Origin: NORP259 sp041398705
Lineage (GTDB): Bacteria > Planctomycetota > UBA1135 > GCA-002686595
Length of the DNA stretch: 64,000 bases
Reading direction: 5' to 3'
Assembly (NCBI GenBank): GCA_041398705.1
Contig: JAWKUI010000004.1
Location: 62,001 to 126,000 of the forward strand
The position numbers were made by a program, and so were the translations under genes. A model generated the notes under the pieces. It was not told the origin of the DNA, searched no databases, and saw only the letters and a list, made by a program, of their open reading frames with translations. Below, piece after piece: positions 17,175-26,536 of the stretch (the first letter of the stretch is position 1; each line of letters opens with the position of its first letter).

Positions 17175-18758
17175 TCACGGGCAGAACAAGACTTCCAGGC
17201 CGGTCGTGAAGTTCGAGCCGCCGTTGTTCTCGCGGTGCCAGCACTGGAAGTACCAGGTCTCGCCACCCTGCACCGCCACGGTCGGGTTGGCCGGGAAGTT
17301 GGTCAGGTCGAGGGTCACCGAGAACACGCCGAGGAAGTCCGGCATGCCGATCTGGCTCGGGGCGTTGAAGCGCACCAGCGAACCGCCGAGGCACAGGTTG
17401 CCGTCGCTACCGCCGGGGTTGGCCACGAAGCCCTGGGCCGTGCCGCCCAGCATGTAGGCGAACTGGCTCTGGGGCAGGTTGGCCGCGATCAGCGCGAAGT
17501 TGTTGTCGGACACGTTGAGCGAGCCGCCGTGGAACAGCAGACCGGTGGTGCCGGTCGAGTTCGGGGTCGCCTGGCAGTACGAGAAGCTGTCGCAGTCCTG
17601 CTCGATGCGCCAAACCTCACCGCCGAGCTCGACGATGTAGAGTTCGCCGATGCCGTCTTCACCAAAGGAGGCGATCTGGGTGATCGAACCCACCGCGGGC
17701 CGCAGCTCGAGGGTCCGGTCGGTGAACTCCGTCACCGTGGTGCCGTCGTACCGCAGGGACCAGATCTTGTTGGTGCCGTAGTCGGCGTAGAAGTAGGTGC
17801 CGTTGAGCGGCGGGATTGAGTTGCCGCGGTAGACGTAGCCACCGGTGACGCAGAAGCCGACGCCGTGGCTGTAGGCCTGGATCGGGTCGACCAGGTTGGT
17901 GGCGTTGCAGGTGCAGCCGCTGCTCGCGGTGTAGCAGTTGTTGCCTTCCATGCAGCGCCAACCGTAGTTCTCGCCGCCGGGGCTGGAGGCGGGCACGAAG
18001 TTGATTTCTTCCCAGGCGTTCTGACCCACGTCACCGATCCAGAGGTCGCCGGTCAGGCGGTCGAAGGACCAGCGCCACGGGTTGCGCAGACCGGTCGACC
18101 AAACCTCGTCGGCACCGGTCGAAACGCCCACGAAGGGGTTGGTGGGGGGGATGAACGGGGCGGGCGCGTCCACGTCGAGGCGCAGCATCTTGCCCAGCAG
18201 TTGCAGCGGGTTCTGGGCGCGGTCGCCCGGGTCGCCGCCCGAACCGCCGTCACCCGTACCGATGTACAGGTACCCATCGGGGCCGAACTGAATGCAGCCG
18301 CCGTTGTGGTTCGAGAAGGGCTGCGCGATGGTCAGCAGGGTCTGCACCGGGGTCGGATCGGCCACGTTCGGGTCGGAGGCGGACACCTGATACTCGACGA
18401 CCTTCGTGGCTCCACCGGCGCCGGTGTAGTTCACGAAGAAGCGCCCGTTGTTGGCGTAGTCGGGGTGGAAGGCCATGCCGAGCAGGCCTTGTTCCCCGCC
18501 GGAAACCAGACCGGTGACGGTCAGGAAGGGGGTGGTCTCCAGAACCGGAGTGCCGTGCACGTTGGTCAGCACGCGGATCTGGCCGCTCTGGCGCACGACG
18601 AACAGGCGATCGGTGTCGCCGTTCGGAGCGCACACGTAGAGCGAACCGGTGAGGCCCGCGACGACGCGGGTGGTCTTCAGGTTCTGTGCGGTTGCAGGGG
18701 CCATCAGGCCGCCGGCGAGGGCGCCCAGGGCCATCAGGGAAACGAGAGTCTTGCGCAT
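17175..18758 (-). CDS. Secreted glucose/sorbosone dehydrogenase-type beta-propeller with C-terminal TWYFQ-WH module
   Basis: 527 residues from the ATG at 18758. A signal peptide ends near APATA (cleavage about 24/25). The body is a PQQ-type sugar dehydrogenase propeller: EQGLLGMAFHPDYANNG, NGGCIQFGPDGYLYIGTGDG and GLRNPWRWSFDRLTGD are typical GSDH-family segments. A cysteine-rich insertion (CYTASSGCTCNATN) interrupts it. The last ~135 residues form a separate module starting YCQATPNSTGT, with LCLGG and ending in GGETWYFQCWHRE...VLFC. The end of the BNR-repeat lipoprotein at 29426-32332 is similar. The protein probably oxidises sugars or aldoses in the periplasm, or binds them if inactive. Confidence 0.82.
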   Translation of the reverse strand: MRKTLVSLMALGALAGGLMAPATAQNLKTTRVVAGLTGSLYVCAPNGDTDRLFVVRQSGQIRVLTNVHGTPVLETTPFLTVTGLVSGGEQGLLGMAFHPDYANNGRFFVNYTGAGGATKVVEYQVSASDPNVADPTPVQTLLTIAQPFSNHNGGCIQFGPDGYLYIGTGDGGSGGDPGDRAQNPLQLLGKMLRLDVDAPAPFIPPTNPFVGVSTGADEVWSTGLRNPWRWSFDRLTGDLWIGDVGQNAWEEINFVPASSPGGENYGWRCMEGNNCYTASSGCTCNATNLVDPIQAYSHGVGFCVTGGYVYRGNSIPPLNGTYFYADYGTNKIWSLRYDGTTVTEFTDRTLELRPAVGSITQIASFGEDGIGELYIVELGGEVWRIEQDCDSFSYCQATPNSTGTTGLLFHGGSLNVSDNNFALIAANLPQSQFAYMLGGTAQGFVANPGGSDGNLCLGGSLVRFNAPSQIGMPDFLGVFSVTLDLTNFPANPTVAVQGGETWYFQCWHRENNGGSNFTTGLEVLFCP

Positions 18759-19098
18759 GGCATTGATAGGTTGGGCTGGGACGGAGTCCAGCCAGGGCGG
18801 TCGCGCGGACGCGACTGCGGCGGATGATGGGAGAACCAGGGATGGAGAAGTTCCCCAGGGGAGCCGCCGCCGGTAGCCACAGGCCGCACCCGCAGCCCAG
18901 GCGCCACTCCCGAGCACAATTTTCCCCGGGCGTGTCCGGACCGTCAAGGCAGGGCCGGTCCCGCAGGGCGGAATCGGCTTCGGAATGCCGGAGGTTCCCA
19001 AACGGGGTCAGTCCCTCCCGATCTGAGGCGCGGGTTCCGAATCCCTCCGGGACCGGGCGGGGTTTCCCGGGGGCACCCGTAGGGGCTAAGCTCCTTGC
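18759..19098. other. Divergent intergenic region, 340 bases
   Basis: Lies between the divergent dehydrogenase and sulfatase-fold genes and must hold their promoters. TAAGCT at 19087-19092 sits 6 bases before the sulfatase-fold ATG. I see no conserved gene, tandem repeat or strong hairpin; the open frames crossing it are extensions of the dehydrogenase frame or antisense. Confidence 0.5.
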
Positions 19099-20631
19099 AT
19101 GGCACGCAATACGCCCGCCCCGTGGTTCGCCCTGGCCTTGCTGATCGCCTCCTGCGGCTCCAAGGAGCCCGCCTGGAAGGGGCCGAAACACATCCTGCTC
19201 GTGAGCCTCGACACCCTGCGGGCGGACCACCTGGGGGCCTACGGGAACACCCGCGGCCTGACCCCGACCATGGATGCCCTGGCCCGCCAGGGAGTGGTAT
19301 TCCCAGAGACCATGGCGCCCGCACCGACCACGTTGGTCTCGCACACCTCGATGATGACGGGGCGCTATCCGCAGAACCACGGCGTGGTGCGCAATGGATT
19401 CAGCGTGAACGCGGACAACCACACCTTGGCGGAGAGCCTGGCGGCGCGGGGGTTCCATACGGCGGCGTTCCTGGGGTCATTCGCCCTCGATGCGCGCTTC
19501 GGGCTCGACCAGGGCTTCCACGTCTACAACCAGGATTTCGATTCGCTGGTGCAACGCGGCCGCGACCAGAACCAACGCAGCGCCGAAGCGGTGACCGAAT
19601 CCGCGTTGGAGTACCTGAAGGGACTCGAGTCCGCGCCGGAACACCTGTTCTTGTTCGTGCACTACTTCGACGCGCACTTGCCGTATGAGCCGCCCGCGAA
19701 GTGGGTGCAGCGCCTCGCGCCGCAGAGCCCCGTGCAGACGATGGACGCCACGGCGGTCGCGGCGATCGTCGCGGCGAAACACAAGGAGGTCTATGGGCTC
19801 AATCCCGAGGCCGCGGACTTCGGCATGGCGGGGGTGATCACCCAAGGTTTGCCGGCGGAAATGCTCGCGAAGGGAGGCAGCGCGGCCAGCGGTCCCGAGC
19901 GCCTTGCAGCGGCGCTCTACGCGGCGGAGGTGGCAGCGGTGGACGAAGCCCTCGGCCGCCTGCTCGCGGGGCTCACCGAACTCGGGCTCATGCAGGACAC
20001 GCTGGTGGTGATCACCGGCGATCACGGCGAGACCTTCTGGGAACACGCGGATCTTTGGAACCACGGACTGTGGTTGTACCAGAGCACGTTGAACGTGCCC
20101 TTCATCCTGTCGGGCGCGGGTTTGCCCTGGGCGCCGGGCAGTCGGCCGGAAACCCCGGTATCCACGGTCGATCTGGTGCCGACGCTGTTGGCGCTCGGGG
20201 GCAGTGAGCCCGATGGTCCGGTGGATGGGCGCAGTCTGCTCGCGAGCGCGGCCCAAGGGGATTGGCAGCGGGGCGATCTATTCTCGGTGGCAACCCAACC
20301 CTACGCCGCCGAGGCCGGCGCCGCGTGGGGCAACGACCGCAAGCCCCAGGCGGTGCGCCGCGGGCGCTGGAAGTACGTGGTTTCGGAGTACAACGGGGTC
20401 ACCCAGCTCTTCGATCTGCAGACAGACCCCGGGGAGCGCAACGATCTGCTGCGTTCGGCGCCCGGCCGCGAGGATGTGAAACAGGCGGCGGCGGAACTTT
20501 CGGAAGCCCTGCGCGCCTTCCGCGCTTCGGCCAGCCCCTTGCCGAGTCACTTCGACGACAGCCAAGGCCGCGAAACCCGCGCGCGGCTGGGTGCGATGGG
20601 GTATGGCGGCGATGGCGCGAAGGATGAATAG
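19099..20631 (+). CDS. Sulfatase-fold lipoprotein with Thr in place of the formylglycine Cys/Ser
   Basis: 510 residues. The lipoprotein signal ends IASC (C19). The metal-binding opening LVSLDTLRADHLGAYG (Asp38), the GDHGETFWEH segment and the RWKYVVSE end are sulfatase/alkaline-phosphatase superfamily features. The place of the formylglycine motif (C/S-x-P-S/A-R) reads TLVSHTSMMTG (T78-L-V-S81-H82). With threonine there it cannot be matured to formylglycine. Threonine serves as the nucleophile in related phosphoethanolamine transferases, so a phosphodiesterase or phosphotransferase role is as likely as sulfate ester hydrolysis. It probably acts in the periplasm on glycans or lipids. TAAGCT 6 bases before the ATG suggests a leaderless start. 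Confidence 0.82.
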   Translation: MARNTPAPWFALALLIASCGSKEPAWKGPKHILLVSLDTLRADHLGAYGNTRGLTPTMDALARQGVVFPETMAPAPTTLVSHTSMMTGRYPQNHGVVRNGFSVNADNHTLAESLAARGFHTAAFLGSFALDARFGLDQGFHVYNQDFDSLVQRGRDQNQRSAEAVTESALEYLKGLESAPEHLFLFVHYFDAHLPYEPPAKWVQRLAPQSPVQTMDATAVAAIVAAKHKEVYGLNPEAADFGMAGVITQGLPAEMLAKGGSAASGPERLAAALYAAEVAAVDEALGRLLAGLTELGLMQDTLVVITGDHGETFWEHADLWNHGLWLYQSTLNVPFILSGAGLPWAPGSRPETPVSTVDLVPTLLALGGSEPDGPVDGRSLLASAAQGDWQRGDLFSVATQPYAAEAGAAWGNDRKPQAVRRGRWKYVVSEYNGVTQLFDLQTDPGERNDLLRSAPGREDVKQAAAELSEALRAFRASASPLPSHFDDSQGRETRARLGAMGYGGDGAKDE

Positions 20632-20649
20632 GCGCGGGCCGCCCGGGGC

Positions 20650-21267
20650 TCACATGCCTTCGGCCGGTTCGTCCCGTTTCCCCGGGCCGAGCATCAGGTT
20701 GCGGGCTTGCACGAGCGGGCCGGGCAGGTAGCCGGCGATCAGGATCGGGTCGCCGAGGTGCGAGGCGTATGCGAGCAACATGCCGTTGCCGAGCAGGCTG
20801 AGCCACCAGAAGTAGACGGGGAAGTGGCTTTCGCCGCGGCGTTCGCTGGCGAGCCACTGCAGCACAAAGCGGCTAGTCCAGATCAATTGCCCGCCCAGAC
20901 TCATCGCCAACCAGAAGGGCGATACATGTTCGGGAAGGCGTTTGAGGCTCAGGAAAACCAACAGGCTGATGAGGGTGGCGGCCAGGACGCCGAGCAGGGG
21001 GCTCGAACTGCCGCCCGTGCGGGGGCGGTAGCTGAGCATCAGGTTGCGGGCGAAGAGCAGGCCGTTGAGCACATGGCCCGCCAGCAGCACAGGTTCGCCT
21101 TTGACGAAGGTGTACCCGCCGAGCGACAGCGAACCGGTCAAGGACAACCACCAGAACGAGCGCGGCGCCACGCTGTGTCCGGCGCGCTCGGACGCGAGCC
21201 ACTGCACAAAAAAGCGGCTGAAGAACGCGATGTTCCCCAGCCATCCGATCCACGCCCAGACGTTCAT
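20650..21267 (-). CDS. Membrane protein with two LAB_N (lipid A biosynthesis N-terminal) domains
   Basis: 205 residues from the ATG at 21267, which overlaps the stop of the upstream glycosyltransferase gene (ATGA). Two copies of the LAB_N pattern are visible: FFSRFFVQWLASERAG...SFWWLSLTGS...GEPVLLAGHVLN and TSRFVLQWLASERRG...YFWWLSLLGNG...GDPILIAGYLPG. Each has about three short membrane helices. LAB_N domains occur at the N-terminus of some LpxB proteins and as small proteins beside glycosyltransferases. With the GT2 partner it may handle a polyprenyl-phosphate-linked sugar for lipid or glycan modification. The frame extends to 21327, but the overlap decides the start. Confidence 0.82.
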   Translation of the reverse strand: MNVWAWIGWLGNIAFFSRFFVQWLASERAGHSVAPRSFWWLSLTGSLSLGGYTFVKGEPVLLAGHVLNGLLFARNLMLSYRPRTGGSSSPLLGVLAATLISLLVFLSLKRLPEHVSPFWLAMSLGGQLIWTSRFVLQWLASERRGESHFPVYFWWLSLLGNGMLLAYASHLGDPILIAGYLPGPLVQARNLMLGPGKRDEPAEGM

Positions 21268-22100
21268 GGGCGCCGGCTGTCGAGCGGTTCCGCCAGGGGC
21301 AGGCGGATGATGCGGGAGCGCATCCAACGCACCGCGATCAGGTCGCGGAAGGACTTGAACACGCGGTTCCAGACCCCGTATTTGCTCACGCCGGCGATGC
21401 GCGGGTGGTGGCTGACGGGAACCTCGATCACCGAGTACCCGTTGTAGCGCAGCAGGGTCGGCAGGAAGCGGTGCATGCCTTCGAACAGCGCGATGTCGCG
21501 GATCGCCTCGGTGCGGAAGAGCTTGAGCGAGCAGCCGGTGTCGCGGATGTTGTCCCCCGAAAGGCGGTTGCGCACGCCGTTGGCAATCTTCGAGCTGATG
21601 CGGCGCACCCAGGTGTCCTTGCGGGTGGCGCGGTAGCCCACGACCGCATCGTGGTCGGCGAGGGCGGCGAGCATAGCCGGCAGGTCGCCGGGATCGTTCT
21701 GCAGGTCCGCGTCGAGGGTGGCGAGCAGCCCGCCGCGGGCAGCGCGGATGCCGCCGAGCACCGCGGCGGTCTGGCCGCAGTTGTGCTCGAAATAGACACC
21801 GCGTACGCGCGCGTCTTCGCGGCTCAGCTTGCGCATGAGTTCGGTCGAACCGTCGCTCGAACCGTCGTCCACGAGCACCAGTTCCCAGGCCAGTTCATCG
21901 CCGAACACCTCGAGCACGCGCTGGTACAGGGCAGGCAGGTTCTCGACCTCGTTGTAGACCGGGGCCACCAGGGAGAGGGCCACGCCCTGCAGCAGCGGAA
22001 CGGGCGTGGGATTCGGCCGGGTGCGCGGGGCGGTCACCCGCTCGAAGGCCTGGCGTGCCTCCTTGGGGTCCGCTTGGGTGCTCGGTTGGAAGGTCGCCAT
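21264..22100 (-). CDS. Family 2 glycosyltransferase, dolichol/undecaprenyl-phosphate sugar synthase type
   Basis: 278 residues. VAPVYNEVENLP opens the GT-A fold, VDDGSSDGS binds the nucleotide, and LDADLQNDP carries the metal-binding DAD. DTGCSLKLFR and HHPRIAGVSKYG are the acceptor-side segments of DPM1/ArnC-type enzymes. There are no C-terminal membrane helices, as in soluble DPM1-like proteins. It should transfer a sugar from a nucleotide donor to a polyprenyl phosphate at the inner membrane. The AsmA-like gene ends one base upstream and the LAB_N gene overlaps its stop, so the three form an operon. Confidence 0.88.
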   Translation of the reverse strand: MATFQPSTQADPKEARQAFERVTAPRTRPNPTPVPLLQGVALSLVAPVYNEVENLPALYQRVLEVFGDELAWELVLVDDGSSDGSTELMRKLSREDARVRGVYFEHNCGQTAAVLGGIRAARGGLLATLDADLQNDPGDLPAMLAALADHDAVVGYRATRKDTWVRRISSKIANGVRNRLSGDNIRDTGCSLKLFRTEAIRDIALFEGMHRFLPTLLRYNGYSVIEVPVSHHPRIAGVSKYGVWNRVFKSFRDLIAVRWMRSRIIRLPLAEPLDSRRP

Positions 22101-22101
22101 C

Positions 22102-23148
22102 TCAGTTGTCCTTCGATCCGCCCAAGAGGCCCTTGGCCGCGTTCTTGAGGTCCGTGCTGCCCTTCTTGAGGGTTTCGTCGGCGCTCTTCTTCAGCGAATC
22201 CTCGGTGTTGCCTTCGGGCAGGACCTTGTCCTTGACACCGTCGAGCAGGCCGTCGGCGCCGTTCTTGAGGGCGTCTTCCACGGCTTTGCCGCCATCGCCC
22301 TCGAGCACGCCGCCCAGGGCCTCACCGGCCTTTTCCTTCAGGCTCTCTTTGGCTTGGTCCTTCCATTCCTCGACCTGGTTTTCGCCCTTGGCGCGCAGCT
22401 TCTCGATCTCGCTGTTCACGCGATCCTTGAGCCCCGCAACGTCCCCCCCAACCAAAGCGGCGAGTTCGGGAGAGAGGCCGGCTTTGGCGCGGGCCACGGT
22501 CTGTTCGATCAGGGTCTCCACGAGCTTCGCGGTGGCTTCCTCCACGCTGTGGATGCGCGCTTCGTTTGCCTGACGGGAAAGGTCCACGTCGAACGCGGGC
22601 AGGGTGTATTCGTAGCGCTGGTCGATGCCGGGGATGCCGGTTAGATCGAACACCGCCTTGACCCCGGACACCGAGACGACGCCGATGTCGACGGCTTTGC
22701 TGGAGCCGGAGTCCGCTTCGGGTTCCGGGGCCGGCGCGCTTCCATCGGTGAGCTTGCGCACGCTTTCGTAGATGCTCCAGAAGTTGCTTTGGGTGCCGTT
22801 CTGGATCAGGTGCAGCTCGAGGCCATCGAGGGTCACCTTGGGCACCTTGACCGTGTCGCTGAGCACGCTGAAGGTGCTCACGGCCACGTCGATGTCGCCG
22901 ATCTTGAGGAAGGGAGGGCCTTCGAAGCCGGCGGGTTGTTCGGCGGCGAATCCGGTGAGCCCGAGCGAGGTCGAACCGAGTCCGAAGCCGGCGTGAATGC
23001 CTTGCAACTCGGTTTCGGTGCCGAGGGCCTTGTGGCTGCCCACTTCGACGGCCTTGCGGGCGGCGGGGGGCAGGAGCTTGTAACCGGCGACGCCGATGGC
23101 GCCAAAACCGAGCAGCAGGAGGATCGCGAGTTTGCCGAGCAGCTTCAT
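22102..23148 (-). CDS. AsmA-like envelope protein with long helical C-terminal tail
   Basis: 348 residues. One N-terminal membrane helix (about 5-26) is followed by a beta-rich AsmA-like stretch (FAAEQPAGFEGPPFLKIGDID, then VSTFSVLSDTVKVPKVTLDG). From about 215 on the sequence is charged and helical (VNSEIEKLRAKGENQVEEWK) and ends in repeated short Lys/Asp/Gly motifs. AsmA-family proteins bridge the periplasm and affect outer-membrane lipid transport; this short member may do so in connection with the downstream lipid-sugar genes. TACCAT at 23158-23163 lies 9 bases before the ATG. Confidence 0.68.
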   Translation of the reverse strand: MKLLGKLAILLLLGFGAIGVAGYKLLPPAARKAVEVGSHKALGTETELQGIHAGFGLGSTSLGLTGFAAEQPAGFEGPPFLKIGDIDVAVSTFSVLSDTVKVPKVTLDGLELHLIQNGTQSNFWSIYESVRKLTDGSAPAPEPEADSGSSKAVDIGVVSVSGVKAVFDLTGIPGIDQRYEYTLPAFDVDLSRQANEARIHSVEEATAKLVETLIEQTVARAKAGLSPELAALVGGDVAGLKDRVNSEIEKLRAKGENQVEEWKDQAKESLKEKAGEALGGVLEGDGGKAVEDALKNGADGLLDGVKDKVLPEGNTEDSLKKSADETLKKGSTDLKNAAKGLLGGSKDN

Positions 23149-23249
23149 GGGGCGAACATGGTAGTCCAGAGGGGGTGTGTTTTGGAGTCACCCCGCCAGG
23201 GCTTTTCCTGGGGGCCTGGAGGCAACCGGCCCGGGCCCGGGAAAAGGCA

Positions 23250-23283
23250 GGGGGCCCGCAGGCGAGGTGGCCTGCGGGCCCCC
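23250..23283 (-). terminator. Terminator after the pentaheme cytochrome gene
   Basis: Perfect 14-bp GC stem (23250-23263 with 23270-23283), 6-base loop, followed on the minus strand by CTGCCTTTTCCC. It is 31 bases past the cytochrome stop. Confidence 0.75.
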
Positions 23284-23314
23284 GTGGGCCGGCTGGGAGT
23301 TCACCCCGGTGGGG

Positions 23315-25378
23315 TCACTCGCAGAAGGTGACCCAGAGACCCTGGGTCATGCCGATGCCGGAGGACGTGCCGTTGTCGCGGAACAGCACCTGGTAGGCGC
23401 GGCTCTGGCCGACCATGTCCGGGGTCACCGTGATGGGGAAGGTGGCTTCGCCGTTGCCATCCAGCATCAGGGTCGCATCGCGGAACTGGGACAGGACCAG
23501 CAGGACCCCACCGAAGTGCGGCGCGCTGTAGGTGATCGGACCGCGGAAGCAGACCATCAACATGCCGGGCATGCCGCCCGTTACGTGCATGTTGAAGGTG
23601 CCCGCGCTGGCCGACGGGGTGCCGGAAAGGCTCAGGACCGGGTTGGTGCCCAGCGAGGTCGGCTTGGCGAGGCCCACTTCGATCGGGGCCGGGCAGACCG
23701 GGTTCGAAAGGGTGACGTTGACCAGGCCCATCTCGATCGGGGCGCTCTTGCCGAATTGATCCCAGAGGTTGTAGGCATCGGTACCGGCGGTGTTGGTGAC
23801 GTTCTCGTCGCGCAGGAACTCGATGTACTCCTTGCTGGTGGTCTGGTGCAGCAGGCGCACGCTGGCCTGGGTCGCACCGGCCGGCACCGGGAAGGTGGTG
23901 TCATCCCAGTACTGCTGCTCCATGAACGCGGTGGCCACCGGCTCCGCACCCCGCGACGCGAAGGCCGTCGAGTCGAAGCCGCGCGGGGGGATCCGGTTGT
24001 CGGAGACCACTTCGTTGTTGAGCACGAAGTGGAAGGACGGGCCCGCGGCGAGGCCGGTCTGGGTCGCCATGTAGTTGTCGATGCCGTGCACCACTTCGTA
24101 GACCTTGGTGGTGGCGGTGTCCAGATCGGCGGTCAGGGCGTCGTAGGCGCCGTGTTCGGCGATCACGGTACCGCTGGCATTGCGGAATTGGACTTCGATC
24201 CACATGCGGCGGCCTTCGCCGTAACCCGAGGGCAGCTTGTGGCCGGTGTGGTTGGTGACGCGCACGACCAAGTCGCCGCCGTCGGTGAAGGCCTCAAGGT
24301 CCGCGGCGGCGGACATCATCGCCTGGGTGCGCTGCTCGGCGGCGGTGATCCGCGCCGGAGTCAGTGCGGTCTCGTAGTCCGGCCAGGTGGCGTCGATCGC
24401 GCGCAGCACCCAGGAGTTCGCTCCGTTGAACTCGTGCTTGGGCATGTCGGGGCGGGTCACGCCGCCGAGGCCCGGCATGCACGCGGAGGCGTTCACGGTC
24501 GGCATGTGGCAGTCTTGGCAGCTCTGCACGACCGGCTGGTTGCCGCCGAACCGTCCGCCGGAGTCGAGCGCGGCCGCGCCGTAGACGCTCATGGCCCACT
24601 CGCTGTACGTGCGTTCGATCGGGAACAGGTTGTCGTAGTTCAGGTCGGGGTGCGGCTGGTTGACGGTGTCGAGCACGAAGTCCCCGTTCGTCTGGCGCAC
24701 GAAAGCCGGGTTCGACACGTCGTGGCAGGTGCCGCACATGCCGGAGTCGCGGTGGAACGGCGACTGGGCCCAGGTGTGCAGACCGAAACCGGCGCCCAGG
24801 TCGAAGGGACCACGGCGCAGGTCGTTCGGATCGATGACGAATTGGCCGCTGTGGAAATCGGCATCCGGCGGCAGGGTCAACGCGGCCAGGATCGAGGTGT
24901 CTTCGACCGGGTTCTCGGGCGCGGCGACCGGATCCACCATGCGGTGGCAGAAGTGGCAGGTGATGCCGTCGAAGTCGTCGTAGCCGTTGTCGAGGTTCGA
25001 GCCGTCGGTCGGGAAGGCGCGGCCGGCGAGCCAACCACCCGGGGCGTGGCAACGCAGGCAGAGGTCGCCGGAGTTGGCGGCGTCCTGGTTGGCGACGGCG
25101 AGGGCGGCGTAAAACACCGGGTCGCGACCGGCCTGGGCCATCATGCTGGAGGCCCAGGTGCTGTGCGGGGAGTGGGCTTCGCTGTAGCCGCCGTGGCAGC
25201 TACCGCAGATGAAGCTGGCTTGCAGCGGCAGGGTGCCGCTGAGCGGCTGCGTGCCCGGCAACTGGAAGTCCTGCAGGGTGGTCGGCAACTGCGCTTCGGC
25301 GGTATCGAGCGCGGTGGCGACGGCGATGGCGATGGCCCCGACGAGGGCCCATCCACGGGCGTGGCTAGTGTGTTTCAT
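23315..25378 (-). CDS. Secreted multiheme (five CxxCH) cytochrome c family protein
   Basis: 687 residues from the ATG at 25378. A signal peptide ends near DTAEA (about 29). Five c-type heme motifs are present: CGSCH (58-62), CLRCH (107-111), CHFCH (141-145), CGTCH (215-219) and CQDCH (287-291). A histidine-rich middle part (MPKHEFNGANSW, HTGHKLPSGYGEGRR) resembles cytochrome c554-like domains. The remaining ~250 residues are beta-rich and end in a module with VLFRDNGTSSG and a final VTFC. It likely carries electrons in the periplasm or on the cell surface. The frame is open to 26179, but the ATG with signal peptide decides the start. No heme maturation genes are nearby. Confidence 0.85.
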   Translation of the reverse strand: MKHTSHARGWALVGAIAIAVATALDTAEAQLPTTLQDFQLPGTQPLSGTLPLQASFICGSCHGGYSEAHSPHSTWASSMMAQAGRDPVFYAALAVANQDAANSGDLCLRCHAPGGWLAGRAFPTDGSNLDNGYDDFDGITCHFCHRMVDPVAAPENPVEDTSILAALTLPPDADFHSGQFVIDPNDLRRGPFDLGAGFGLHTWAQSPFHRDSGMCGTCHDVSNPAFVRQTNGDFVLDTVNQPHPDLNYDNLFPIERTYSEWAMSVYGAAALDSGGRFGGNQPVVQSCQDCHMPTVNASACMPGLGGVTRPDMPKHEFNGANSWVLRAIDATWPDYETALTPARITAAEQRTQAMMSAAADLEAFTDGGDLVVRVTNHTGHKLPSGYGEGRRMWIEVQFRNASGTVIAEHGAYDALTADLDTATTKVYEVVHGIDNYMATQTGLAAGPSFHFVLNNEVVSDNRIPPRGFDSTAFASRGAEPVATAFMEQQYWDDTTFPVPAGATQASVRLLHQTTSKEYIEFLRDENVTNTAGTDAYNLWDQFGKSAPIEMGLVNVTLSNPVCPAPIEVGLAKPTSLGTNPVLSLSGTPSASAGTFNMHVTGGMPGMLMVCFRGPITYSAPHFGGVLLVLSQFRDATLMLDGNGEATFPITVTPDMVGQSRAYQVLFRDNGTSSGIGMTQGLWVTFCE

Positions 25379-25595
25379 CGGCTTGGGTGGCTGGAGAGAG
25401 AGCCTTCCAAGTCTAGCGCATGGAAGTCCGAATGCGCGGGGCCCCGGCTTGACGGAGGTCAAGGTCCCCCTTTGGGACGGGAATCTTTCCAAAGAGCGAA
25501 ACCGATTCCCGGTCGAACCGGTCTTCGGGGTGAACACCAAGGGGGTGTGTCCGCCGGCGGGAGCGGCGTCCCGCGCGTGAGTGGAGGAAGATTGT

Positions 25596-26525
25596 ATGTT
25601 GCAACGAAAGTCTGTCTGGGCGTGGCTGTGGATGTGTTTGGGCTTGGGCCCGGGCGTGGCGTGGGCCCAGACGCCTTCGGTGGAAGCGGAGAGTTTGCGG
25701 GTTCCGGTGATCGCCTTGTTGCCGGTGGACGGCAGTGGGGCGCAGCAGGAGTTGCTGGTGCAGGACGGCGAGCCGGGGGCCTGTTGGCGGGTCTGCGCGG
25801 AAGCCCTGGCTGTGCCCGGTGCCGGGCGGACCGGCTTGGGTGAGGTCTGGCTCGATGGGGAAGGCAGCGGCCGATTGAGGCTGCCCGCGGTACCCGGGGA
25901 TGTGCGACTGCGGTTGTGGCAACCGGGCGTGGCTTCGTCCTGGTGGCTGGGACCGGGTCTGACGGTGCAGGGCCGACGCATGGGGCAATCGGAAGCGGCT
26001 GCGATCGCGATCCCGCCCCAGGAGGGACGCATGGTGATCACCGAGTTCATGAAGGATCCCCAGGCGGTTTCCGACACCCAGGGCGAATGGATCGAACTCT
26101 TCAATCCCTGGTGGATGCGGCAGAACATCGAAGGCTGGACCCTGAGCGACGATGGCGGCGCAGCGACCGTTCTGAACAACGGCGGCGCGGGGATCTGGGT
26201 GGCCGGCCGCGGTCACCGGGCCCTGGTCCGCAACCTGGATGTGGCGGCCAATGGCGGCATCGCGAACGCCTACCGCTATACGGGCTTCACCCTCTCCAAC
26301 GGGGCGGATCAGATCATCCTGGCGTTGCCCGATGGAACCGTGGTCGATCGGGTGGCTTACGACGATGGCGTCCTGTGGCCCGATGCGAGTGGGGTGGCGG
26401 CGCAGCTCGACAGCTGGCTCGAATCGGCGATCGGCAACGATCAGCCGCACATGTGGTGCCCTGCGCAGGTCTCGTACGGCATGGGGGACATGGGCACGCC
26501 CGGCGAGGAAAACAGCGACTGCTGA
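25596..26525 (+). CDS. Secreted lamin-tail-domain (LTD) protein
   Basis: 309 residues. GGAGG at 25583-25587, 8 bases before the ATG at 25596, decides the start over an in-frame GTG at 25581. A signal peptide ends near VAWAQ (about 25). A beta-rich middle region precedes a lamin-tail domain from about 144: MVITEFMKDPQAVSDTQGEW, IELFNPWWMRQNIEGWTLSD and ILALPDGTVVDRVAYDDG. In bacteria LTD domains sit on secreted or surface proteins, often with nucleases or adhesins; here the LTD is the only recognised part. It is divergent from the cytochrome gene across 217 bases that must hold both promoters. Confidence 0.75.
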   Translation: MLQRKSVWAWLWMCLGLGPGVAWAQTPSVEAESLRVPVIALLPVDGSGAQQELLVQDGEPGACWRVCAEALAVPGAGRTGLGEVWLDGEGSGRLRLPAVPGDVRLRLWQPGVASSWWLGPGLTVQGRRMGQSEAAAIAIPPQEGRMVITEFMKDPQAVSDTQGEWIELFNPWWMRQNIEGWTLSDDGGAATVLNNGGAGIWVAGRGHRALVRNLDVAANGGIANAYRYTGFTLSNGADQIILALPDGTVVDRVAYDDGVLWPDASGVAAQLDSWLESAIGNDQPHMWCPAQVSYGMGDMGTPGEENSDC

Positions 26526-26536
26526 TGGGAAGGGGT

